From the NCBI GenBank assembly GCA_016281675.1, contig JAEEJD010000005.1:1-9194 (forward strand): DNA of 9,194 bases, given 5' to 3'. The stretch comes from Lachnospiraceae bacterium (GTDB taxonomy: Bacteria > Bacillota_A > Clostridia > Lachnospirales > Lachnospiraceae). Under the pieces are notes generated by a model. It worked only from the letters and a program-made list of their open reading frames with translations, had not been told where the DNA came from and did no database searches. Positions 1 through 5,582 of the stretch are shown one piece after another (position 1 is the first letter of the stretch; the number at the start of each line of letters is the position of its first letter). A program made the position numbers and the translations under genes.

Positions 1-636
1 AAGAGTGACCTCTCCGAGTATCCTCGATTCATCGATAGCCGAGTCAGCCAGAAGATCCCTGACCTTATCAAACAGGTTCTTCCTGTATTCTTCTATGATC
101 TCGGGTGCACGGCTCTCAATCTCATCGACGTATGAAAGCATCGTGTCAAGCTTATCGATAAGATCACGCTTAAGGTTCTCGCCTTCTTTGATACGAGACT
201 GCACGAACGACTCGGCTGCTTCCCTTATGACCTTGTCAAGATCGGACCATATCTCGTCCTCATCGACATTCGTCTCTTCAAGCGAGTAAACTTCGGGATA
301 TCTTGAAAGCGATGAGACCCTTACATCATTCTCAATGCCGAACTCATCCGCCATCTCATTAAGATATGACAGATACGCTTTGGCCATGTCCTTGTTGTAC
401 TTGAGATTGAAATTGTCTTCGGTGTAGTCTTCGTAAGTGATAAAAACATCGACCTTACCGCGCTGGATGTAATCCTTGAGAAGTGTTCTGATAGACGCCT
501 CAAAAAAGCCGAGCTTCTTCGGCATCTTGATGGAGCAGTCCAGATATCTGTGGTTGACGGCCTTGATCTCGACCGTGATCTTGCGTTTTGCGTCGATATA
601 TTCGGAACGGCCGAAGCCGGTCATACTTTTAAGCAT
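1..636 (-). CDS. yicC: YicC/YloC family endoribonuclease, 3' part missing
   Basis: Partial gene read leftward. The 212 in-frame codons from 636 to the left edge contain no stop, so the C-terminal part (roughly 80 of about 290 residues in the family) lies outside. The translation begins MLKSMTGFGRSEY, the conserved family start, followed by VEIKAVNHRYLD near residues 21-33, RGKVDVFITY near 59-68, EGENLKRDL near 152-160 and DESRILGEV near residue 206. These match the YicC N-terminal domain and the start of the DUF1732 C-terminal domain. Family members (E. coli YicC, B. subtilis YloC) are linked to endoribonuclease activity and RNA turnover in the cytoplasm. I chose the ATG at 634-636 because a GGAAGGA ribosome site lies just upstream; the internal ATG at 622-624 has no such site. 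In many Bacillota the next genes are remA and gmk, which cannot be checked here. The family call is firm; the enzymatic role rests on homologues. Confidence 0.93.
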   Translation of the reverse strand, partial: MLKSMTGFGRSEYIDAKRKITVEIKAVNHRYLDCSIKMPKKLGFFEASIRTLLKDYIQRGKVDVFITYEDYTEDNFNLKYNKDMAKAYLSYLNEMADEFGIENDVRVSSLSRYPEVYSLEETNVDEDEIWSDLDKVIREAAESFVQSRIKEGENLKRDLIDKLDTMLSYVDEIESRAPEIIEEYRKNLFDKVRDLLADSAIDESRILGEVTL

Positions 637-671
637 CTCTTATCCTTCCGATCGGGTGAAAATCTTCATAT

Positions 672-700
672 ATTATAGTTAAACAGGCAAATATCGTCAA
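672..700 (-). promoter_or_regulatory. Promoter of yicC
   Basis: Read leftward, TTGACG (700-695) is followed after exactly 17 bases by a perfect TATAAT (677-672). Transcription would start near 665, about 29 bases before the yicC ATG, leaving room for the GGAAGGA ribosome site. This is a near-consensus housekeeping sigma promoter, divergent from the gntR promoter with only 23 bases between the two -35 boxes. Confidence 0.8.
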
Positions 701-723
701 GGGAAAAGCCTTTTGGGATCCTC

Positions 724-752
724 TTGACAAAATATCCGGCTTGTATTATTAT
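724..752 (+). promoter_or_regulatory. Promoter of the gntR-ABC operon
   Basis: TTGACA (724-729) and TATTAT (747-752) are separated by 17 bases, giving 11 of 12 consensus positions. A second TATTAT at 744-749 overlaps but gives only a 14-base spacer. The predicted start point is near 759, just before the palindrome at 763-780, so a protein bound there should block initiation or early elongation. Confidence 0.8.
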
Positions 753-762
753 CCTATTGTAC

Positions 763-780
763 TAGTGTTCTAATACACTA
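763..780. promoter_or_regulatory. Candidate operator for the GntR/YtrA repressor
   Basis: TAGTGT (763-768) and ACACTA (775-780) form a perfect 6-bp inverted repeat around six bases. It starts a few bases after the predicted start point of the gntR transcript and lies 44 bases before the gntR ATG. AGTGT/ACACT-type arms resemble those reported for YtrA-type GntR regulators in Bacillota. The palindrome and its position are seen directly; binding by the adjacent repressor is inferred. Confidence 0.65.
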
Positions 781-823
781 CTTCAATAACACAAACGCGA
801 ATATAAACGAAAGGAGAACGAAT

Positions 824-1180
824 ATGTCATGGAACCTGGATTCTGATCGTCCTATATTTGTTCAGATAATAGAACACATGGAATATGACATAGTATCGGG
901 GGTGCTGTCTCCCGGATCCAAGGTACCGAGTGTAAGGGAACTTGCATCCGCGGCTTCGGTCAATCCGAATACTATGCAAAGGGCGCTGAGTGAAATGGAA
1001 CGGCAAGGACTGATGCATACCGAACGCACCAGCGGCCGTTATGTAACGGACGACACAAACATGATCGAGTCGCTCAGGAAAAGGATCGCCTCCGTCGGAG
1101 TGGACAGTTTCATCATACAGATGAAACGGCTGGGTCTTGGCAGGGACGAAGTACTTAAACTGGTGGAAGACAATTATTAA
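824..1180 (+). CDS. GntR family regulator, YtrA subfamily
   Basis: A 118-residue cytoplasmic DNA-binding regulator. Residues about 8-75 form the GntR winged helix-turn-helix: PIFVQIIEHMEYDIVSG, then LSPGSKVPSVRELA and VNPNTMQRALSEMERQGL, ending in the wing near RTSGRYV. The remaining roughly 40 residues (IESLRKRIASVGVDSFIIQMKRLGLGRDEVLKLVEDNY, given here in two parts of one tail) suit the short two-helix dimerisation tail of the YtrA subfamily; there is no ligand-binding FCD or UTRA domain. AAGGAG at 811-816 sits seven bases before the ATG. It is the first gene of an operon with an ABC ATPase (nine bases between stop and next start) and a permease, the usual context for YtrA-type repressors of cell-envelope or antibiotic-responsive ABC systems. 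Autorepression through the palindrome at 763-780 is likely. The inducer is unknown. Confidence 0.93.
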   Translation: MSWNLDSDRPIFVQIIEHMEYDIVSGVLSPGSKVPSVRELASAASVNPNTMQRALSEMERQGLMHTERTSGRYVTDDTNMIESLRKRIASVGVDSFIIQMKRLGLGRDEVLKLVEDNY

Positions 1181-1189
1181 GGAGGAATC

Positions 1190-1888
1190 ATGAGTTCATT
1201 ATTAAAAGTAGACTCTCTTACAAAGAAATACGGAAGTGTGATCGCACTTAACGATCTGAACTTCGAGCTCGAGAGCGGACACATCACGGGGCTCCTCGGA
1301 CCGAACGGAAGCGGTAAGACAACACTGATCAAGATAATCTGCGGGCTGCTTCAGCCTACAGGCGGAAGCGTTACGGTAAAAGGTAACCCGGTCGGTGTCG
1401 AAAGCAAAAAGGTGATATCCTATCTCCCCGATACCACTTATCTCGGAAAAACCGCTTCAGTCAAAGAAACCATCGACTATTTTACGGATTTCTACGAGGA
1501 TTTTGAGGCCGAGCGGGCATACGGCATGCTGGAAAAGCTCGGTATAGATCCGAAGCTTCGTCTTCGTACCCTCTCAAAAGGAACAAAGGAAAAAGTCCAG
1601 CTTATCCTTGTTATGAGCAGAAGGGCCGACCTCTATATACTCGACGAGCCGATAGCCGGTGTCGATCCCGCAGCAAGGGATTATATTTTAAATACGATAA
1701 TCACAAACTATGATGAGAAGGCTTCTATCCTGATCTCCACCCATCTCATTTCCGATGTGGAAAACATACTTGATGAGGTTATTTTCCTGAAGCAGGGAGA
1801 GATAGTCCGCTTCTGTAACGTCGACGAGATCAGGAGTAACGAGGGTAAGTCGGTAGACGGCCTGTTCAGGGAGGTGTTCAAATGTTAA
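1190..1888 (+). CDS. ABC transporter ATP-binding protein (YtrB/BcrA-like)
   Basis: A 232-residue single-domain ABC ATPase that should bind the permease encoded next to it and drive export or membrane-stress relief by ATP hydrolysis at the inner face of the membrane. Visible motifs are Walker A GPNGSGKT (37-44), signature LSKGTKEK (about 128-135), Walker B LYILDEP with catalytic Glu153, a D-loop GVDP (157-160) and the switch His185 in STHL. The usual Q-loop glutamine is replaced by Asp in YLPD (Asp81), and the signature lacks the second Gly of LSGGQ; both are common in the YtrB/BcrA branch, so they do not imply inactivity. GGAGG overlaps the end of gntR just before the ATG. The last seven bases overlap the permease gene. 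The substrate cannot be read from the sequence; antibiotic-peptide or bacitracin-type export is only one possibility. Confidence 0.93.
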   Translation: MSSLLKVDSLTKKYGSVIALNDLNFELESGHITGLLGPNGSGKTTLIKIICGLLQPTGGSVTVKGNPVGVESKKVISYLPDTTYLGKTASVKETIDYFTDFYEDFEAERAYGMLEKLGIDPKLRLRTLSKGTKEKVQLILVMSRRADLYILDEPIAGVDPAARDYILNTIITNYDEKASILISTHLISDVENILDEVIFLKQGEIVRFCNVDEIRSNEGKSVDGLFREVFKC

Positions 1889-2697
1889 GAAAACTTATAA
1901 AACATGATTTTATCGCCACTTGGAAAGTGCCGGTATCTTTGGATGCAGCGCTGATCGTACTGGGAATCCTTACCGCTGTTGTTATCAGTACCATTCCGCA
2001 CACCACGGAATCACTCGGGATGAGTATATTTATGTTCTCATTCGTCGGTCTGTATTACATCGGTATAATCGCAGCCAATGTCGTGACCATAATCTATCTG
2101 GTGATACGTTACTACAAAAACCTTTATACTTCCGAAGGTTATCTGACATTTACGCTGCCCGTTAAAACGGATATGATAATCCACTCAAAAGTCATAACAG
2201 GGGCTGCATGGCTGTTCCTTTCATACGTAAGTACATTTATATCCATAATGATCGCAGGCAGCGGTTTCATCAAAACAGTCAATATATCCCGGGAAGAACT
2301 CATGACGGCATTTACCGAAATGACTTCTTTCATGGGCCTCGACGATCCTGGCTTCAGGATGATTTTGATACTGATGGTCCTTATCACACCGATCGCCGGG
2401 GTACTGTGCATGTATTTTTGTATAAGCATAGGACAACTCTGGCAGGAGCATAAGGTCCTCGGTGCCATCCTGTGCATAATAGGTCTCCACATTCTCAACC
2501 AGCTGCTGTCACAGGTTGCGTTTCTGGGATCGGGATTCTGGCAGCTGATGACCTCATCGCCGGATAACATTGATGCCTCATTCGGACATGTTTACAGGAA
2601 CATGTTTGCCATAATCATGGTCATTACACTCATACAGGCCATCATATACTATGCCGTATGCCTGATCATAAACAGGAAGAAGATTAATCTGGACTGA
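1882..2697 (+). CDS. ABC-2 type permease, partner of the upstream ATPase
   Basis: A 271-residue integral membrane protein with about six hydrophobic helices, near residues 18-38, 48-75, 105-127, 158-184, 191-215 and 241-264. It starts with a short basic stretch and ends with the basic tail NRKKINLD. EGYLTFTLPV (about 85-94), between helices 2 and 3, is a motif I associate with the permeases of clostridial GntR-ABC operons. The start overlaps the ATPase stop by seven bases and has a strong AGGGAGGT site inside the ATPase gene, so the two subunits are probably translationally coupled and made in matched amounts. A homodimer with two ATPase chains is the likely transporter. There is only one permease gene, fewer than in the B. 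subtilis ytr operon. Substrate and direction are not known; export is inferred from the ABC-2 type fold. Confidence 0.88.
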   Translation: MLRKLIKHDFIATWKVPVSLDAALIVLGILTAVVISTIPHTTESLGMSIFMFSFVGLYYIGIIAANVVTIIYLVIRYYKNLYTSEGYLTFTLPVKTDMIIHSKVITGAAWLFLSYVSTFISIMIAGSGFIKTVNISREELMTAFTEMTSFMGLDDPGFRMILILMVLITPIAGVLCMYFCISIGQLWQEHKVLGAILCIIGLHILNQLLSQVAFLGSGFWQLMTSSPDNIDASFGHVYRNMFAIIMVITLIQAIIYYAVCLIINRKKINLD

Positions 2698-2708
2698 AAT
2701 ATTGTGTA

Positions 2709-2737
2709 TTTAAATAAACCGATTTTTATTGTAGAAT
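2709..2737 (+). promoter_or_regulatory. Possible leaderless promoter of rqcH
   Basis: TAGAAT at 2732-2737 (5 of 6 to TATAAT) ends seven bases before the rqcH ATG at 2745. A weak TTTAAA (2709-2714, 4 of 6 to TTGACA) lies 17 bases upstream of it. Transcription would start at or next to the A of the ATG. The 20 bases before the ATG contain no Shine-Dalgarno sequence, unlike the other genes here. The boxes are seen; use as a promoter is inferred. Read-through from the permease gene is the alternative. Confidence 0.4.
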
Positions 2738-2744
2738 ACATCAC

Positions 2745-4499
2745 ATGGCACTTGACGGTATCACAATAAGAGCTCTTACCGATGAGCTGAAGACGGCTCT
2801 TGTCGGCGGCAGGATCTCCAAGATCGTGCAGCCGGAGGCTGATGAACTTCTGCTCACCATCAAGACTAAAGAAGCAAATGAGCGGCTCCTCATATCAGCA
2901 GGAGCCTCTCTTCCGTTTGTGTACCTTACGGATGAGAACAAGCAGGCTCCGATGACGGCGCCAAACTTTTGTATGCTTCTGAGGAAACATATATCCGGCG
3001 GACATTTGGTTGACATAACTCAGCCGGGACTCGAGAGGATCATCGAATTTGAGATTGAGCATCTCGATGAAATGGGTGATCTGTGCCGGAAGATCCTTAC
3101 CGTCGAACTGATGGGAAAGCACTCGAACATAATCTTCAGGAAACCCGACGGAACAATAATAGACAGTATCAAGCACGTCAGTGCGGCCGTCTCATCCGTC
3201 AGGGAAGTCCTGCCCGGAAGACAGTATTTCATACCGAAGACCGAGGGCAAGATTGAGTTACATAATTTTCTATTATGTCAATCTAATACGGACGACAATA
3301 TGACTTATTTATGTAAACCTATCCCCCTCGTAAGATCCCTTTATACAACTTTCATCGGATTCTCCCCGGCGCTTGCCGAAAGCCTGTGTGAGCGGGCAGG
3401 TCTTGACAGTGACAGGGGTGCCAACACATACAGCGAATCGGAGTTATGTAAACTTGTAGGCGAATTGACCCGACTTGATAAACAGATCGAAACGTGTGAT
3501 TTTCGCCCCGCGGTGATAAAGGATGAGAGCGGCACTCCGGTGGAGTTTGAAGTTGTACCGCTTTCGCAGTACGAAGGATTTGAGCGTAAACCTTTCGATA
3601 CCGTATCCGCCATGCTCATCTCCTACTACGCCGACCGGAATGTATATACGAGGATGCGCCAGAAAAGCGCGGACCTTCGCAAGATCGTAACGACTGCGCT
3701 CGAGAGGAATGTCAAGAAGCTCGATCTTCAGGAAAAGCAGCTTAAAGATACGGACAAGATGGATAAGTTCAGGGTATACGGCGAACTTCTCCAAACGTAC
3801 GGTTACGGTGCGCCGGAAGGTGCAGACAGGATCACATGCGACAACTATTATACAAATGAGAAAATCACGATCCCTCTCGATCCGACGATGAGTGCGATGG
3901 AGAATTCGGTAAAGTATTTCGACAGATACAATAAACTGAAGCGTACAAAAGAAGCGGTTACGGTACAGATTGAAGAGACAAGAGCCGATATCGAACATCT
4001 TCAAAGCATAATGGCAAGTCTTGATATCGCAACCGGTGAAGCGGATCTTGCACAGATCAAAGACGAGCTGACTGACAGCGGTTATATAAGGCGAAAAGGA
4101 AATGCCAAAACAAAAAGCGCAAAGAGCAAACCTTTTTGCTACACGTCCTCCGATGGTTTTACGATATATGTCGGCAAGAACAATTACCAGAATGACGAAC
4201 TCACCTTCAAAACAGCAAACACCGGCGACTGGTGGTTTCATGCAAAGAAGATGCCGGGTAGTCACGTTATAGTAAAGTGCGAAGGCAAAGAACTTCCCGA
4301 CAGAGCATTTGAGGAAGCCGCAAGTCTTGCCGCATATTATTCAAGCGGACGGAGCATGGGAAAAGTTGAGATCGACTATGTCAAAAGAAAAGAAATAAAA
4401 AAACCCTCGGGTGCAAAACCGGGGTTTGTTGTGTACTATACCAATTATTCAATGACCGCAAATGCCGTTATACCGGAAGGTGTGACTCTTGTCGAATAG
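2745..4499 (+). CDS. rqcH: RqcH, NFACT-family ribosome quality control factor
   Basis: A 584-residue protein close to the length of B. subtilis RqcH (about 570). RqcH binds stalled 50S subunits carrying peptidyl-tRNA, recruits tRNA-Ala and adds C-terminal alanine tails that mark the chain for degradation; streptococcal homologues are also known as fibronectin-binding PavA. NFACT-N runs from residue 1 to about 190: MALDG start, GGRISKIVQP (21-30), NFCMLLRKHISGG (74-86), ELMGKHSNIIF (121-131). A helix-hairpin-helix region follows (about 203-225, FIGFSPALAESL), then coiled-coil arms (about 300-440, with YGELL near 345). NFACT-R (about 460-570) has GKNNYQNDELTFKTA (477-491), DWWFHAKKMPGSHVIV and IKKPSGAKPGFV (551-562). 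From my recollection of B. subtilis RqcH, its functional Asp97-Arg98 aligns to Glu97-Arg98 here. The ATG is fixed by the conserved MALDG start, yet no ribosome site precedes it. The linker at about 169-195 is poorly conserved. Confidence 0.95.
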   Translation: MALDGITIRALTDELKTALVGGRISKIVQPEADELLLTIKTKEANERLLISAGASLPFVYLTDENKQAPMTAPNFCMLLRKHISGGHLVDITQPGLERIIEFEIEHLDEMGDLCRKILTVELMGKHSNIIFRKPDGTIIDSIKHVSAAVSSVREVLPGRQYFIPKTEGKIELHNFLLCQSNTDDNMTYLCKPIPLVRSLYTTFIGFSPALAESLCERAGLDSDRGANTYSESELCKLVGELTRLDKQIETCDFRPAVIKDESGTPVEFEVVPLSQYEGFERKPFDTVSAMLISYYADRNVYTRMRQKSADLRKIVTTALERNVKKLDLQEKQLKDTDKMDKFRVYGELLQTYGYGAPEGADRITCDNYYTNEKITIPLDPTMSAMENSVKYFDRYNKLKRTKEAVTVQIEETRADIEHLQSIMASLDIATGEADLAQIKDELTDSGYIRRKGNAKTKSAKSKPFCYTSSDGFTIYVGKNNYQNDELTFKTANTGDWWFHAKKMPGSHVIVKCEGKELPDRAFEEAASLAAYYSSGRSMGKVEIDYVKRKEIKKPSGAKPGFVVYYTNYSMTANAVIPEGVTLVE

Positions 4500-4515
4500 C
4501 ACGCGATGAATCGCA

Positions 4516-4866
4516 TTACTTGGATTTGAGCTTGACCTTGTCGAGGATCAGATTGAACTTTACTTCGTTACCCTCGTATTTGATCTCGCCCTTATGCCAT
4601 GCTTCGCGAACACCCATCCTTTGTGTGGCCAGTTTCATCACCACATCCGCGGTTGCGATTATCCTTCCGTCATGATTGTAATAGTTGTACGGTTCGATCG
4701 TGCAGGCGCGTTCCGCAACTTCAAAATAGAAAGCTCCCGCACCTTCTCCGACAATGTCAACTTCTATTGCCACATGTTCGAACACTTCACGAGCATCTGC
4801 GTTCTCGAATGTTTTTCTTACTTTCTTAACGATCTGCTCATACGTGTACGGCTTCTTCTCCGCCAT
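4516..4866 (-). CDS. SCP2 sterol-binding-domain protein
   Basis: A 116-residue soluble protein with no signal peptide or membrane helix. Residues about 30-112 look like an SCP2 domain: alternating strands (VAIEVDIVG, GAFYFEVAERACTIEPYNY), then a helical segment ATADVVMKLATQRMGVREAWHKG and the closing IKYEGNEVKFNLIL. The pattern of a charged turn, a helix with a small-residue stretch and a final GEIKYEG strand is what I rely on; it is a fold-level match, not a close match to a named protein. SCP2 domains have a hydrophobic cavity for lipids or acyl-CoA; the bacterial ligand is mostly unknown, so no specific role is claimed. GGAGAG lies just upstream of the ATG. The gene converges on rqcH with 16 bases between stops, and seems to have its own promoter (4935-4962) after the terminator of the xpt operon, so it is probably monocistronic. 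Confidence 0.75.
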   Translation of the reverse strand: MAEKKPYTYEQIVKKVRKTFENADAREVFEHVAIEVDIVGEGAGAFYFEVAERACTIEPYNYYNHDGRIIATADVVMKLATQRMGVREAWHKGEIKYEGNEVKFNLILDKVKLKSK

Positions 4867-4902
4867 GTAATTCTCTCCTCACAAAAGATAAAAAACGAAT
4901 AG

Positions 4903-4939
4903 AAAAAATGATATCGGAATACTCTTCTGATATCATTTT
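4903..4939 (-). terminator. Rho-independent terminator of the nup-xpt operon
   Basis: Bases 4905-4919 and 4925-4939 form a 15-bp inverted repeat around the five-base loop at 4920-4924, with one imperfect position (4916 with 4928). Read leftward, the stem runs into six U residues (4908-4903), partly paired with the A-rich foot of the stem. It lies about 65 bases past the xpt stop. Read rightward the imperfect pair is a G-U wobble, but only four U residues follow, inside the stem, so action on the rqcH transcript is less likely though possible. Confidence 0.75.
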
Positions 4940-4962
4940 ATCATGCAAAAAAATATAGTCAA
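4935..4962 (-). promoter_or_regulatory. Promoter of the SCP2-domain gene
   Basis: Read leftward, TTGACT (4962-4957) and TAAAAT (4940-4935) are separated by 16 bases, matching 10 of 12 consensus positions. The -10 box occupies the upstream arm of the terminator hairpin, and the predicted start is near 4928, giving a leader of about 60 bases. The boxes are seen directly; activity is inferred. Confidence 0.55.
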
Positions 4963-4981
4963 GTTGTTAGCACTAACTAAC
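4963..4981. promoter_or_regulatory. Imperfect palindrome upstream of the SCP2 promoter
   Basis: Read leftward this is GTTAGTTAG-TG-CTAACAAC. The core GTTAG-TG-CTAAC is a perfect inverted repeat and the outer bases are partly symmetric. It directly abuts the -35 box of the promoter at 4935-4962, a position suited to an operator. The TTAG/CTAA composition recalls DtxR/IdeR-type metal-regulator boxes, but this is only a visual likeness. Confidence 0.3.
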
Positions 4982-5003
4982 ATTTTTCTGTCGCAAAAAC
5001 GTC

Positions 5004-5582
5004 CTAATGTCTGAACGTTATCTCACCTGTTTCGTCATTCATCGCATCGACTATTGCAAGAGACTCAACTCTGATACCCCGCTCCCTGAGCCGCTTTCCG
5101 CCGTCCTGAAATCCTTTTTCGATTATGATCCCGACTCCCTGAAGCTTCGCTCCGGACTCTTTTATTATGTCGATGAGTCCGTCGGCCGCGCATCCGTTTG
5201 CAAGAAAATCGTCAACTACAATGACCTTATCTTCGGGTGAAAGATACTTCTTTGAAACGATGACATCATACACTCTTTTGTGTGTAAACGATTCTATCTT
5301 TGTCGTGTAAACAGAACCGTCAAGATTGATCGACTGACTCTTCTTGGCGAACACAACAGGCACGTTAAAATACTGTGCGACGATCGCCGCGATGGCAATT
5401 CCCGATGCTTCAACGGTAAGTATCTTGGTAACCTCAACATCGGAGAAAATCCGCTTGAATTCTTTTCCGATCTCGTTAAGAAGATCGATGTCGATCTGAT
5501 GATTAAGAAACGAATCGACCTTAAGGACATTACCCGCCTTGACTACTCCGTCCTTTTTTATCCGCTGTTCAAGAAGCTCCAT
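5004..5582 (-). CDS. xpt: Xanthine phosphoribosyltransferase
   Basis: A 192-residue cytoplasmic enzyme, matching the family length (B. subtilis Xpt, 194). It converts xanthine and PRPP to XMP and pyrophosphate, feeding GMP synthesis. The N-terminus has the family-specific LKVDSFLNHQID (20-31), followed by TVEASGI (56-62), PVVFAKK (75-81), the PRPP-binding loop VIVVDDFLANGCAA (120-133) with the acidic pair Asp124-Asp125, and IIIEKGF (152-158). The extended DDFLANG loop and SFLNHQID distinguish Xpt from adenine phosphoribosyltransferase. It is the last gene of the leftward operon: its ATG follows the permease stop with no gap, and AGGGAGGAGAG lies inside the end of the permease gene, so translation should be coupled. 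Many Bacillota xpt genes have their own purine riboswitch; with no leader here, any such control must act at the operon's front, outside the window. Confidence 0.96.
   Translation of the reverse strand: MELLEQRIKKDGVVKAGNVLKVDSFLNHQIDIDLLNEIGKEFKRIFSDVEVTKILTVEASGIAIAAIVAQYFNVPVVFAKKSQSINLDGSVYTTKIESFTHKRVYDVIVSKKYLSPEDKVIVVDDFLANGCAADGLIDIIKESGAKLQGVGIIIEKGFQDGGKRLRERGIRVESLAIVDAMNDETGEITFRH

Noticed and set aside
1430..1435. Missing Q-loop glutamine (YLPD) in the GntR-linked ATPase
   Set aside because: Asp at this position is common in the YtrB/BcrA-like branch and the other motifs are intact.
2713..2730. Possible terminator after the permease gene (AATAAA/TTTATT stem)
   Set aside because: The six-pair stem is entirely A-T and there is no following U-tract; it is too weak to count as an intrinsic terminator.
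3444..4265. 273-codon leftward reading frame opposite rqcH
   Set aside because: The opposite strand carries conserved NFACT motifs throughout; this frame is rich in Cys, Arg and Phe, has no domain and no ribosome site.
4980..5002. Hairpin just after the xpt stop (eight pairs, loop CTGTCGC)
   Set aside because: The stem is mostly A-T and no U-tract follows it leftward; the hairpin at 4905-4939 is a much better terminator.
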